Shown piece after piece: positions 9,266 to 18,756 of a stretch of DNA of 64,000 nt; within the stretch, counting starts at the first letter, position 1; each line of letters starts with the position of its first letter. The DNA is from Owenweeksia sp963758205 (GTDB lineage Bacteria > Bacteroidota > Bacteroidia > Flavobacteriales > Schleiferiaceae). The notes beneath the pieces are model-generated. The model ran no database searches. It was given only the letters and a program-made list of their open reading frames with translations, and was not told where the DNA came from. The translations under genes were made by a program, and so were the position numbers. The stretch is taken from NCBI GenBank assembly GCA_963758205.1, contig CAVWUM010000002.1:62001-126000 (forward strand), in the 5' to 3' direction.

Positions 9266-10517
9266 CTCACAACTGGAAGCTGACGTATTGGTAGTAGGTG
9301 GCGGTGCCTCAGGCATCGCAGCAGCTGTGGCCGCAGCCCGCAATGGCAGTTCAGTGGTACTTTTAGAGAAAAATGCACAGTTTGGTGGCAAGGCTACTTC
9401 AGCCGTTGTAGGGACTATATGTGGAGCTCATTACCGCAGCTCCAATCCCAAATCAAGATATGTTACTGAAGGTTTTGCAAAAGAGTTTTGCCAAGCCGTA
9501 TCCCGAAAAGGTAAAACGGAGGCTATACACCATTACCAGGGCGATTTACATTTTTTGCCCTATAGCCCGTTTCCCTTTGCTTTGGTAGCTGATGAAATCG
9601 TGCAGAATGAGCCAAACATCAAGGTGTTCCATCATTCGGTAATAACAGAATTAAGAAAGTTAGATGGCAGAATTGAACAGGTAACCTTTTTAAATTACCG
9701 GGAAGAAACCATCCTGAAGCCTAAACGGGTTATTGATTGTACTGGCGAGTCAACCGTATCTATACTGGCTGAAATACCCACAGCCAAACAGGAATATTAC
9801 CAGGCATCGGCCATGGTTTTCAGCCTTGAGAATATTAAAGCAACCACACCTGTACAGCTTTCGCTTAATATCATCAGGGCACTAAAAAAGACCATTTCAG
9901 AAAATAAGCTTTCTGAAGAACTGGATAAGGTTTCCATTGTGCCGGGCTCACTCACGGCCAATAATGTGATGTTGAAAATTGCTCTTCCTTATTTAATTGA
10001 TAACAGTCCTGAAAACAAAACCAGGGTAGAACAACTGGGCAGAAAGGCCGTTCAGGAGGTATATGAGTGTTTATCTAACAGGGTATCATTTTTAAATGAT
10101 GCACATATCGGATTTGTAGCACCCGAAGTGGGTACCCGCACCGGTCAGTTATCCCATGGTTTAGAAACCCTCACCAAAAATGATGTGCTCAGTTGTGCCC
10201 GCTTTGCAAATGGAATAGCCAAAGGCTGCTGGCCAATTGAAATATGGCTGCCGGGAAAAAACGTTGAAATGCAGTTTTTTGATGAAGATGCCCATTATGA
10301 AATACCTGCCGGTTGCTTAATGTCTGAACACCTTGAAAATTTATACTTTGCAGGCCGTATAATTTCGGCCGATCAGGAAGCTATAGCCAGTGCCCGTGTA
10401 ATAGGCACCTGCCTTAGCAGTGGTTTTGCAGCCGGTATTCTGGCTTCGTTTTCAGCTCAGGGCAAATCCACCGAACTGGCCATACAAACTATTAGAGAAA
10501 AGCAAGTGTATTGCTAA
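9258..10517 (+). CDS. FAD-dependent oxidoreductase
   Basis: A 419-residue flavoprotein. VVGGGASGIAAAVAAARNG at the N-terminus is the ADP-binding fold of FAD, followed by EKNAQFGGKATSAVVG, typical of the FAD-dependent oxidoreductase family PF12831. A C-terminal segment, LYFAGRIISADQEAIASAR, is the second FAD-contacting region. The ATG at 9258 overlaps the upstream stop; an in-frame TTG nine bases earlier is less likely. The stop overlaps the ligase start by one base. In this operon it may oxidise, desaturate or otherwise tailor the carrier-bound intermediate. The reaction cannot be read from the sequence. Confidence 0.8.
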   Translation: MHSSQLEADVLVVGGGASGIAAAVAAARNGSSVVLLEKNAQFGGKATSAVVGTICGAHYRSSNPKSRYVTEGFAKEFCQAVSRKGKTEAIHHYQGDLHFLPYSPFPFALVADEIVQNEPNIKVFHHSVITELRKLDGRIEQVTFLNYREETILKPKRVIDCTGESTVSILAEIPTAKQEYYQASAMVFSLENIKATTPVQLSLNIIRALKKTISENKLSEELDKVSIVPGSLTANNVMLKIALPYLIDNSPENKTRVEQLGRKAVQEVYECLSNRVSFLNDAHIGFVAPEVGTRTGQLSHGLETLTKNDVLSCARFANGIAKGCWPIEIWLPGKNVEMQFFDEDAHYEIPAGCLMSEHLENLYFAGRIISADQEAIASARVIGTCLSSGFAAGILASFSAQGKSTELAIQTIREKQVYC

Positions 10518-11950
10518 TGCAAAACGTTTTTAACATACTACTTAATACGGCCCAAAAGTATCCTGATAATGTGGCTATTTATGATAGCAAAGGGCAGGTA
10601 ACCTTTGGGCAATTATTAGAAGAATCGGAAAAACTGGCGGAATCATTAAAAAAGAAAGGCTTAAAAAAAGGTTTAGGCCTTGGTGTACAAGCCATCAACA
10701 GCCGAGAGTTTATTATAGGGCTTTTTGCCGGAGTGGGTTCCGGGGCTACCGTTATGCCACTTTCCCATCAGCTTCGCCATAATGAGATTGAAGAAATCAT
10801 TAATGAATCAGGACTTCATTTTATTATGGATGACCTTTCTCAAAATGCTGATGAACACAATGGTGATAATGTTATTGGTGACCAATATCCTTACAGACTA
10901 ACTAAAACCAAAACCCCCACGCAAAGTTTAATTGCACCCAATGTTGATAACCCGGCCTTTATACGATTTACTTCAGGTACTACAGGTAAATCAAAAGGTG
11001 TGGTGGTTAGCCATGAGTCTATTTTTGAACGGGTGGAAGGTGCCAATAAAGCCCTGGAACTTACTAATAAAGATGTGGTAGTTTGGGTGCTTCCTATAGC
11101 CTACCATTTTATGGCCAGCATTGTGTTGTATGTATATCATGGTACAGCTATCGCCCTGGCCGATAACTTTATGGCTCCTACAGTTTTGGATTGTATCCAT
11201 CGTTATAACGGCACTTTACTGTATGCCTCGCCAATGCATCTTCGTATGCTGGCTTCGGATAAGTCGGGCACCATGATTCCCAGTCTTAAAAAGATTATCT
11301 CCACTTCAACAGCTATCAGTACCGAAATATGTACTGATTTTTACAAGAGGTACGAAAAGCCTGTGCGCCAGGCGTATGGTATAATTGAAATCGGGCTTCC
11401 TTTAATTAACAATGATGCCCCACTTGAGCATCCGGACTCTGTTGGAAAAGCAGTAAATGGCTACAGGGTGGGTATACTTGATGAAGACGGAAATGAATTA
11501 CCCCCCAATACTGAAGGGATTTTAGGAATTTCAGGACCGGGAATGTTTGATGCCTACCTCAACCCACCTATGAAACGGGAAGAAGTTTTAACCAACGGCT
11601 ATTTTATTACGGCTGATTTGGCCATTAAGAATGACGAAGGCTTTGTGTTTGTAAAAGGCAGAAATAGTGCTGTAATCAATGTATCAGGCAACAAGGTATT
11701 TCCTGAAGAGGTTGAAGATCTTTTAAATAAACTACCCCAAGTGAGTAAATCCAGGATATATGGGGCTCCGCACGCTATAATGGGGCAGATTGTGCAGGCC
11801 GATTTAATACCTGCTCCAGGCCACAGTATTGATGAGGAAGAGGTAATTGCCTATTGTCGAAAAAACCTTTCCACCTTTAAAATTCCTCAAAAAATTAAGG
11901 TTGTGAGTGAAATTGCCATGACCGGTAGCGGTAAGATCAGGCGTTATTGA
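10517..11950 (+). CDS. AMP-forming acyl-CoA/acyl-ACP ligase (adenylating enzyme)
   Basis: A 477-residue ANL-superfamily enzyme. FTSGTTGKSKG is the A3 phosphate-binding loop, RQAYGIIEIG the A5 region, YFITADLA the A7-like aspartate region, and GSGKIRRY at the extreme C-terminus holds the A10 lysine. It would activate a carboxylic acid with ATP and pass it to CoA or, more likely here, to the phosphopantetheine of the carrier protein encoded in the same operon. The ATG at 10517 overlaps the preceding TAA (TAATG). It ends the operon and the protein stops right after A10. The acid substrate is unknown. Confidence 0.85.
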   Translation: MQNVFNILLNTAQKYPDNVAIYDSKGQVTFGQLLEESEKLAESLKKKGLKKGLGLGVQAINSREFIIGLFAGVGSGATVMPLSHQLRHNEIEEIINESGLHFIMDDLSQNADEHNGDNVIGDQYPYRLTKTKTPTQSLIAPNVDNPAFIRFTSGTTGKSKGVVVSHESIFERVEGANKALELTNKDVVVWVLPIAYHFMASIVLYVYHGTAIALADNFMAPTVLDCIHRYNGTLLYASPMHLRMLASDKSGTMIPSLKKIISTSTAISTEICTDFYKRYEKPVRQAYGIIEIGLPLINNDAPLEHPDSVGKAVNGYRVGILDEDGNELPPNTEGILGISGPGMFDAYLNPPMKREEVLTNGYFITADLAIKNDEGFVFVKGRNSAVINVSGNKVFPEEVEDLLNKLPQVSKSRIYGAPHAIMGQIVQADLIPAPGHSIDEEEVIAYCRKNLSTFKIPQKIKVVSEIAMTGSGKIRRY

Positions 11951-12016
11951 CCAATCCATCATTTCATTACTTAAAAAATAAATCTGAATATTTTAGTGCT
12001 TTACCCAACCTCAGGG

Positions 12017-12024
12017 TAATTTTG
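12017..12024 (+). promoter_or_regulatory. Candidate -7 promoter element of the FAS1 lipoprotein gene
   Basis: TAATTTTG matches TAnnTTTG and is followed by CACG. It is 76 bases before the ATG at 12101. A TTTT at 11991 is the only possible -33 element, so support is modest. Confidence 0.35.
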
Positions 12025-12100
12025 CACGTTTATCAGGCAGTGGCAATATGTAGTTTATACTGTTGCCAAAGTAATACAGCACAAAAACCTCACGCATCTG

Positions 12101-13090
12101 ATGATCGCACGATTTGTTAAAACTCTTACTCCTATCCTCGTCCTCTCTATTCTGATTACTTCCTGTAGTAAAGATGATAAGGATATTACAGCCCCTCTTG
12201 CTCCTAAAAATGCCATTGAAATGGCCATGGAGGAACCTGATCTGAGCTTATTTGTAGAAGCCGCTAATCTCTCAAGCGTAGAGTATTACATGAACCCAGG
12301 TTCGGCCTATACCCTCTTTGCTCCTTCAGATTCCAGCTTTAATCGTTTTTTAAATAACCTGGGCCTAAGTACTGTAGCCCAGTTAAAAACCTATTATGGC
12401 AATGAGCGCTTTGATCTTTTTGTGCGCTATCACTTTTTAGAGGGAAAAGTAACCACGCAAAACGTGGCTGAAGGTTATGTAGTAACCTTTGCCGAATTAG
12501 CTGATGGAGATCGCCTGCATTGCTATGTGGCCCGCAATGGTTCCGGCACTCACATTAATCAGGATATTAAAGTAACAACGGCCAATATTACTGGTGCGGG
12601 TGGGGTAATCCACAAAATAGCGGGAGTACTAACACCCCTTAGCCTTGAAGGACTTACCAGCGTTAATCCAAGGTTTTCAAAGCTGAGTGAGGTTATTGAC
12701 TTTACTAAACCGAGGATGGACTCGGTTTTGGTATCTGAAGAAAAAGGCTACCACACCCTGCTTGCCCCCACTGATGCTGCCTTCAACCTGTTTTTAAATT
12801 ATTACGGATACACGGATCTATCAACCCTGTTTACATTGGCCACTGAGGATCAATTGGCCGATGCACTCAAGTATCACATTATTGAAGGTAAGGTAAGAGC
12901 CGAGGATTTTGAAACCGCGCAATATGCAACTTTGCTGGCAGGAGCCTCTTTATATATCACTAAAGATAATAGCGGAACCATAATTATTACCGATGATAAG
13001 GGTGTGGCGTTGATAAAAATTGTGAGCACCAATATTGTGGGTATTAATGGTGTACTCCACACCATTGATAAGGTTTTAGAGTTTCAGTAA
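12101..13090 (+). CDS. Lipoprotein with two fasciclin (FAS1) domains
   Basis: A 329-residue protein with a lipoprotein signal peptide (hydrophobic stretch ending LITSCSKDDKD, cysteine about residue 24). Two FAS1 domains follow, about residues 38-180 and 185-329. Each shows the family's paired motifs: YTLFAPSDSSFNRFL and HTLLAPTDAAFNLFL early in the domain, then a YHFLEGK or YHIIEGK segment, and GGVIHKIAGVL or NGVLHTIDKVL at the end. FAS1 proteins mediate adhesion or bind ligands at the cell surface. It is a single gene with its own leader, and probably sits in the outer membrane. Confidence 0.9.
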   Translation: MIARFVKTLTPILVLSILITSCSKDDKDITAPLAPKNAIEMAMEEPDLSLFVEAANLSSVEYYMNPGSAYTLFAPSDSSFNRFLNNLGLSTVAQLKTYYGNERFDLFVRYHFLEGKVTTQNVAEGYVVTFAELADGDRLHCYVARNGSGTHINQDIKVTTANITGAGGVIHKIAGVLTPLSLEGLTSVNPRFSKLSEVIDFTKPRMDSVLVSEEKGYHTLLAPTDAAFNLFLNYYGYTDLSTLFTLATEDQLADALKYHIIEGKVRAEDFETAQYATLLAGASLYITKDNSGTIIITDDKGVALIKIVSTNIVGINGVLHTIDKVLEFQ

Positions 13091-13266
13091 AAGACTAATT
13101 TTTACCTTTTCTTAAAAAAGAATATTCAGGGTTAATCCAATTTTACACCTAATACGTAAATAGTATTGAGGTTCCGCCAAAAGCAGGATTCTCTTATAAA
13201 ATATTGTAACAGGACGTTTTTGTTTGGTTGGTTGAAATGCCGGTAGTGTTAAAATTTATTTTAACG

Positions 13267-15513
13267 TTATCGGCTTTCATCTTTTAGTATAGCCAGTACC
13301 GCTTTTAATGCCTCCTGATTATTAGTGCTCTTAAAAGTATTAATGATATCCTCCTTTTCATTGTTAGTAAGGTGCCAGCTCAGCGAAACGTCATTTCTAT
13401 CATGCAACAGCGAAAATCGTATTACATCCACAGGTAGTTCAAGTTCATCACGGCTTAGCTCCATTAGCAGCGATTTATTGTAAATCTGCAGATTATGGAA
13501 GCTCTTTAATACGCCACCTATCGGTAATACAAGCTTATCAAAAGTGGTCACCGTTTCATCCTTAATGGGTATTTCATCCGGGCGGTTGGCCTTTATTTGT
13601 ACTACCACCACTCCGCTGGTATTTTGTTTCAGCCATTCCTTCATGGCAAAAATGTACCTCAACGAAAGCTCAAAACCATCATTGTCCCTCACCCCGGCAT
13701 CTATAAGTTGTATATCGGGTTTGCTGGGCATATTTACCAATGGTGTGATGTAGGGAAATGAGGCGCTAAGCCTTAAGGCGGTTAAAAAGCTCAGGTTCTC
13801 AGCTTCCTGTTTCTCAAACAGTCGTAAAAACTCTACAGCATTATACTCACGCTCACGCCCCACACCCTGGTAAGGCCTGGTATATGTAAGGTAAGATGTA
13901 CCCAAAGTGCTCATCAGCAGCTTACGTCCATCCCCTACTATGGTTGGCCCCAGCACCATCCACGGAATTTCGGAATCCAATTCTAGCTGCTTGTACTCAC
14001 CAAACCTTTTGTTTAAGATGCCAAGGGTATTTTCATTCAGGCGCTGGTCAAAGGAGTATCCCCGGTCCATAGGGTAGCTTTTACCATTATACTCCACATC
14101 TTTCAACCTAAAAAATAAATCATTAACTGCAAGAGTGTAGGTGACCGGGTTTAGCAGGTCTTTGCCAATCATGGCCTCAAGCGTATCGCTCATAAGGTTT
14201 ACCGGTGCCTTATTTTGCTTTTGCAGATATTTTAATTCACGGTAAAAAGCTGCACCAAGCATTCCACCTGATGAACCAGTGATCATATGTATATTATCAT
14301 ACAATTTGCCCTCCGATTGCTTATCAATTTGCTTTAGCACCTCAAGGCTCCAAAGGGCAGAGCGCTGCCCCCCGCCACTAACATTTAGGATGATGAGCTT
14401 TGGCTTTCCCCCCTTGTTTTTGGTACGCCACTTTTCGAGGGCAAAAGCCGCCTGTTTCTTATCGAATGCTACAATAGAGTCTGATGAAAGTCTTTCAAAG
14501 TTTTTGGTGCTGTAATTCGCAGGCGGCACCTCGTAATTCATACCATAGGCATAATTGAGTGATTTAAACTTTTCAATACCTGAAAAGAAGTTGAGTATCA
14601 CTATTACGAGTACGCCAATGGTTACCGTCCAGGTTTTTAGGCGGGTGTAAAAGGCTCCGGTAACCATCAGGTATAATGACAAGATGAGGAATATTGTAGC
14701 ACCAGCGGGTATTACAAATATGCTATAGTTGCTTATCAGGCTTAAGCCGATTATGGACACAATTAGTATCACAAAAAATATAGAGGCACTGAAGTGATGT
14801 TGCTGAATGGTATCCTGAAGCACACTAGCCTTGTAGTGGCCGGCATCACGGGCCAGTTTTATAGAAAACGGCCCTTTCATGTAATAATTAATCCTGGCCT
14901 TACCATGCCTTACCTTTTTATTAGCCTTTATGATTTGCGGAAGCGCCTTTAGTGCAGTAGCCTCTTTGCTCTTTTCTTCCGGATCTTCCAGTATCCGTAT
15001 GGTATGTGTGAAATAATAAAAGGTTATGGTAATGATCACCAGAGCTCCTAAAAACAAGGCCATTACATAAAAAATCACACGCCATAGGCTTAGGCCTTCA
15101 TCCATTAATAAATTAAAAATGGCAAAACCATAGTAGCCAAAATATAAGGTGGGTATAAGAGAGTTATTGAGGCTGAACTTCCAAAGAGGGCGGCTTACTG
15201 TGGCCAGAAAAGGATAGCGATAAGCATAATAAATATAGCTACTGATGTGGAAGGCCATAATGAACAGCCCCAGGGTAACGCCAATAATAAAATAGCTAAA
15301 AAAGCTGACCTGATCGAGGTATTCAGGAGTAAGAAAGAGGTAGCGCAGGCCATACGTTTGGGCAATTAGGCCGGATGTAAAGCCAAAAATCACTAACCAG
15401 AATATCACTAATAAGTGACTGCGCCTAAGGTGTAGTAGTAAAAGCTGAACCGGAAAAAATGTGGTAAAAAAATACCAGCGGTCCTTAATCCAGTTCAGTA
15501 GCGAGCTTACCAT
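13267..15513 (-). CDS. Membrane-anchored patatin-like phospholipase
   Basis: A 748-residue protein with two parts. The first 330 residues hold about eight hydrophobic segments. The rest is a patatin-like hydrolase: oxyanion loop SGGGQRSA near residue 380, nucleophile elbow TGSSGGMLG (GxSxG) near 412, and the catalytic aspartate in DAGVRDNDG near 605. Patatin-like enzymes are serine-aspartate lipid acyl hydrolases. The fusion to a large membrane domain suggests action on membrane lipids from the cytoplasmic side. The start ATG at 15513 gives MVSSLLNW. The stop of the DinB-like gene is only nine bases upstream, so co-transcription with that gene is likely. Confidence 0.85.
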   Translation of the reverse strand: MVSSLLNWIKDRWYFFTTFFPVQLLLLHLRRSHLLVIFWLVIFGFTSGLIAQTYGLRYLFLTPEYLDQVSFFSYFIIGVTLGLFIMAFHISSYIYYAYRYPFLATVSRPLWKFSLNNSLIPTLYFGYYGFAIFNLLMDEGLSLWRVIFYVMALFLGALVIITITFYYFTHTIRILEDPEEKSKEATALKALPQIIKANKKVRHGKARINYYMKGPFSIKLARDAGHYKASVLQDTIQQHHFSASIFFVILIVSIIGLSLISNYSIFVIPAGATIFLILSLYLMVTGAFYTRLKTWTVTIGVLVIVILNFFSGIEKFKSLNYAYGMNYEVPPANYSTKNFERLSSDSIVAFDKKQAAFALEKWRTKNKGGKPKLIILNVSGGGQRSALWSLEVLKQIDKQSEGKLYDNIHMITGSSGGMLGAAFYRELKYLQKQNKAPVNLMSDTLEAMIGKDLLNPVTYTLAVNDLFFRLKDVEYNGKSYPMDRGYSFDQRLNENTLGILNKRFGEYKQLELDSEIPWMVLGPTIVGDGRKLLMSTLGTSYLTYTRPYQGVGREREYNAVEFLRLFEKQEAENLSFLTALRLSASFPYITPLVNMPSKPDIQLIDAGVRDNDGFELSLRYIFAMKEWLKQNTSGVVVVQIKANRPDEIPIKDETVTTFDKLVLPIGGVLKSFHNLQIYNKSLLMELSRDELELPVDVIRFSLLHDRNDVSLSWHLTNNEKEDIINTFKSTNNQEALKAVLAILKDESR

Positions 15514-15522
15514 ATGTACGGT

Positions 15523-15975
15523 TTAAAGTAAGCCAAATTGAGTAAAATGATGGGCAAAATGTTTTTTGTGCAACTGGTACCACTCCTCAATATTCAGTTC
15601 ACCAAAGTTGGGATGAATAGCTGTATGGTCAGGGTTTTCATTAAAAAAGTTTTCCATCCTTTTAAGCTCATTCAGCAAGTTTACTTTTAGCTCTTCAATA
15701 TTACCCGTGCGGGGGGCCACCCTGTTGTAGGCTTCGGGTTTGGGTAAACCTTCCTTAAAGGGTTTATCACTCATCAAATAATCCTTGTACAAGGGTAGTC
15801 TTTCAGGAGGGGTCGTTATTTCATCTTCTGTATTTTCAATGCTAAGCACCACACCTATTCTTAGGTGATCCAGCATTTGCTCCAGAGTCATCCGTCCCCA
15901 CTTTGGTTCAGTATCTGCTTTTAGCTCCTGCAACCTGGCGGGCACTACGGATGTTACAAATTCTTTGTTGGTCAT
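15523..15975 (-). CDS. DinB-like / DUF1569 family protein
   Basis: A 150-residue protein with the histidines of the DinB-like four-helix metal-binding bundle: LDHLRIG near residue 36 and LHKKHFAHHFTQFGLL at the C-terminus. The N-terminal pattern (KWGRMTLEQMLDHL) and the conserved HxxxHxxQFGLL ending fit DUF1569. Related proteins use low-molecular-weight thiols as cofactors, but this one's reaction is not known. It is one base from the OmpA gene and nine bases from the patatin gene, all on the minus strand, so the three probably form an operon. Confidence 0.75.
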   Translation of the reverse strand: MTNKEFVTSVVPARLQELKADTEPKWGRMTLEQMLDHLRIGVVLSIENTEDEITTPPERLPLYKDYLMSDKPFKEGLPKPEAYNRVAPRTGNIEELKVNLLNELKRMENFFNENPDHTAIHPNFGELNIEEWYQLHKKHFAHHFTQFGLL

Positions 15976-15976
15976 A

Positions 15977-17131
15977 TTAGTGTTTAGAAATTTTAACCAT
16001 TATCAGGTTATCATTTGCTGAATCGGGCATATTGGGGTACTTGCTCTGGCTGGTAACATTAAATTTGGATTTATCCACTTTAAAATCGAGCAAGGCGCGC
16101 TCAAAACCACCAACTCTGTCTGCGGTAAGCTTACTATCGTTGATGTTATCAAATATCACAAATTCATAGTAAAGGCCTGAACTTTCTTTAATCATATCTG
16201 CAATTAAATTAAGCATGAAATCGCCACTGGGCAGAAGCCTTCTTTTGTTTGGAAAAAAAGTTACCGCCAGCACCGGTGCCCGTAAATCCACTTTTATATC
16301 CGTATCGGTAAGAGGCACCACCCGGTCAGTGTTATTTAAAACATACACCTCTACCCGCCTGTTCATGGCTTTATTTTCATCAGAGGTTTCTTTAAACATA
16401 GGCTTTTTATTGCTGTAGCCTTTGTAAGAAAGCCTGTTGGCATCAATGCCGTTTCCTACCAAAAAGTCGTGTACCATCCTGGCCCTGTCTTCTGACAGCT
16501 CCATATTATCGTTACAGCATACATGGCCCTGGAGCTGTATTTTAAGATCAGGGTACTTCTGCATTACCCGCAGTAAATCCTTAAGTGTTTCAAAGCTATC
16601 ACCCACAGGTATGGGCTGATTACCCACAAAGTTGAGATTGGGAATACGCACCTTGTTTCCCTTCTTAAATTCAAGATCAGTAAGCTTTACATCCGGCATG
16701 GGCAGTGCTCCGGGATCTACATGGAAGTGAATTTCGCACCGTCTGTTTTTGGCCCTGGTTTCTGGTGAGTTGTCATATTTGGGGCGCTCCTCACCGTAGT
16801 AATCGGCTTTTACCTTTAAAGGGTCAAGCCCCTGTAAAACAAGGTACTCCAGTATGCTGGAAACCCTGCGCTTGGAAAGCTCCCGGTTATATTCAATACC
16901 TGCCAAGCTATCGGTATGGCCATATACCTCTACTTTTTTATAAACGGGCATAGGTATTATAGTCAGCAGGCTATCTACTTTATCTTTTTGCTTACGCGAG
17001 AGGGTGCTGCTATCCAGATCAAAATTAACCTCCACCACAAGCGTACTGTCTTTATTCTGGGCATTGAGCCCCAAAATAAAACCCATAATAATGAGGGAGG
17101 TGGTAAAAACTTTTGTGATCAATTGTTTCAA
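15977..17131 (-). CDS. OmpA-family protein with two OmpA-like domains
   Basis: A 384-residue secreted protein with a TTG start at 17131 and a signal peptide (MKQLITKVF... ending LNAQ). It carries two peptidoglycan-binding OmpA-like domains. The first, about residues 33-135, contains VEVYGHTDSLAGIEYNREL and RRVSSIL. The second, about residues 180-280, contains IQLQGHVCCNDNMELSEDRA and NRRVEVYVL. The last 100 residues match no domain I recognise. There is no beta-barrel, so it probably links envelope components to the cell wall. The second domain has a CC pair where the usual TD dipeptide follows the GH. Confidence 0.85.
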   Translation of the reverse strand: MKQLITKVFTTSLIIMGFILGLNAQNKDSTLVVEVNFDLDSSTLSRKQKDKVDSLLTIIPMPVYKKVEVYGHTDSLAGIEYNRELSKRRVSSILEYLVLQGLDPLKVKADYYGEERPKYDNSPETRAKNRRCEIHFHVDPGALPMPDVKLTDLEFKKGNKVRIPNLNFVGNQPIPVGDSFETLKDLLRVMQKYPDLKIQLQGHVCCNDNMELSEDRARMVHDFLVGNGIDANRLSYKGYSNKKPMFKETSDENKAMNRRVEVYVLNNTDRVVPLTDTDIKVDLRAPVLAVTFFPNKRRLLPSGDFMLNLIADMIKESSGLYYEFVIFDNINDSKLTADRVGGFERALLDFKVDKSKFNVTSQSKYPNMPDSANDNLIMVKISKH

Positions 17132-17216
17132 GAGTATAGTCCTAAATTCCTAACGAAGAATCGGGGTTTTAGTTATTGGCAGCTAAGAATGTTGATAATG
17201 CTTACCAAACATACAA

Positions 17217-17248
17217 AACCCCGACCGCGCCTGAGCATGGTCGGGGTT
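17217..17248 (-). terminator. Rho-independent terminator of lpdA
   Basis: Perfect 10-bp arms AACCCCGACC and GGTCGGGGTT with a 12-base loop. Read on the minus strand the stem is followed by TTGTATGTTTGG, with its own arm ending in TT. It begins 22 bases after the lpdA stop. The T run is short but the stem is strong. Confidence 0.7.
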
Positions 17249-17269
17249 GATATTATAAACAGCAAACTG

Positions 17270-18658
17270 TTACAGGTGTATCACCTCATCATAGGCAGCG
17301 GCTGATGCTTCCATGATGGCCTCACTCATAGTTGGGTGTGGGTGTACCGATTTTACTATTTCCATACCGGTAGTCTCCAGTTTACGGGCTACTACGGCCT
17401 CGGCAATCATTTCAGTTACATTGGCGCCAATCATGTGGCAACCTAAAAATTCGCCATACTTGGCATCGTAAATAACTTTTACAAAACCATCTTTAGCTCC
17501 GGCAGCGCTGGCTTTGCCACTGGCCGAAAACGGAAATTTACCTACTTTGATATCAAAGCCAGCTTCCTTAGCTGCCTTCTCGGTAAAGCCTACTGAGGCA
17601 ATCTCTGGTGAGCAATAGGTACAACCGGGAATGTTATTGTAATCCAATGGTTGTGGGTGGTGGCCGGCAATTTTTTCAACCGCAATAATTCCTTCTGCGG
17701 AAGCAACGTGCGCCAAAGCCTGACCGGGTACACAATCACCAATGGCCAGGTAACCATCTACATTGGTATTGTAATATTCATCAACCGTAATTTTACCTCT
17801 CTCAGTTTTAATACCTACGGCCTCAAGCCCGATATTTTCGATGTTGGCTTTTACACCTACGGCTGAAAGTACCACATCGCACTCCAGTTTTTCTTCGCCT
17901 TTTTTGGTTTTCACAGTAACCACACAACCACTACCTGAGGTATCCACATTGGTAACCTCGCTTTGGGTCATAATGTTAATTCCGGTTTTCTTGAAGCTGC
18001 GCTCCAGTTGTTTAGAAACCTCTTCATCCTCCACAGGTACAATGTTTGGCAACAACTCCACAATAGTTACTTCCGTACCCATAGTCTGGTAGAAATAGGC
18101 AAACTCAACACCTATGGCACCTGAGCCCACAACCACCATTTTCTTGGGTTGCTTATCAAGCGTCATAGCCTGGCGGTAGCCGATAATTTTTTTACCATCC
18201 TGCTTAAGGGCAGGCAATTCCATACTGCGGGCACCAGTGGCAATAATAATATGCCTGGCGCTGTACTCCTTGGTTTTTCCGTCTTTATCCTTTACATCCA
18301 GTTTTTTGCCCGGCTTAAGGGTACCTTCACCCATTATCACCTCAATCTTATTCTTCTTCATCAAAAACTGAACGCCCTTGCTCATGCCCTCGGCTACTCC
18401 GCGGCTACGCTTTACAACGGCACCAAAGTCCTTATCCACTTTTTCGGCAGATAGGCCATAATCACCGGCATGATTCAGGTATTCAAATACGTTGGCACTT
18501 TTGAGCAACGCTTTGGTAGGGATACAACCCCAGTTAAGGCAAATACCACCAAGACTTTCGCGCTCAACAACGGCAGTTTTAAGTCCAAGTTGTGCGGCCC
18601 TTATGGCTGCAACATATCCCCCGGGGCCACTGCCCAACACTATTACGTCAAAACTCAT
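17270..18658 (-). CDS. lpdA: Dihydrolipoyl dehydrogenase (E3)
   Basis: A 462-residue flavoprotein disulfide reductase, full length for the family. The N-terminal GSGPGGYVAAIRA binds FAD. GGICLNWGCIPTKALL holds the redox-active cysteines at residues 40 and 45. VVVGSGAIGVEFAYF near 180 binds NAD, and HPHPTMSEAIMEA near the C-terminus carries the catalytic histidine-glutamate pair. It reoxidises lipoamide in the 2-oxoacid dehydrogenase complexes and the glycine cleavage system. No E1 or E2 gene is adjacent. It is a single transcription unit with its own terminator. Confidence 0.95.
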   Translation of the reverse strand: MSFDVIVLGSGPGGYVAAIRAAQLGLKTAVVERESLGGICLNWGCIPTKALLKSANVFEYLNHAGDYGLSAEKVDKDFGAVVKRSRGVAEGMSKGVQFLMKKNKIEVIMGEGTLKPGKKLDVKDKDGKTKEYSARHIIIATGARSMELPALKQDGKKIIGYRQAMTLDKQPKKMVVVGSGAIGVEFAYFYQTMGTEVTIVELLPNIVPVEDEEVSKQLERSFKKTGINIMTQSEVTNVDTSGSGCVVTVKTKKGEEKLECDVVLSAVGVKANIENIGLEAVGIKTERGKITVDEYYNTNVDGYLAIGDCVPGQALAHVASAEGIIAVEKIAGHHPQPLDYNNIPGCTYCSPEIASVGFTEKAAKEAGFDIKVGKFPFSASGKASAAGAKDGFVKVIYDAKYGEFLGCHMIGANVTEMIAEAVVARKLETTGMEIVKSVHPHPTMSEAIMEASAAAYDEVIHL

Positions 18659-18756
18659 ATTGATTGTTTATTTTGATTCGATTGTAAGATGCCGCGAATT
18701 TAAAGCATATTCTTAAAGTGATATCCAATACAACGGCTGTTTTACTGCCTTACGGA

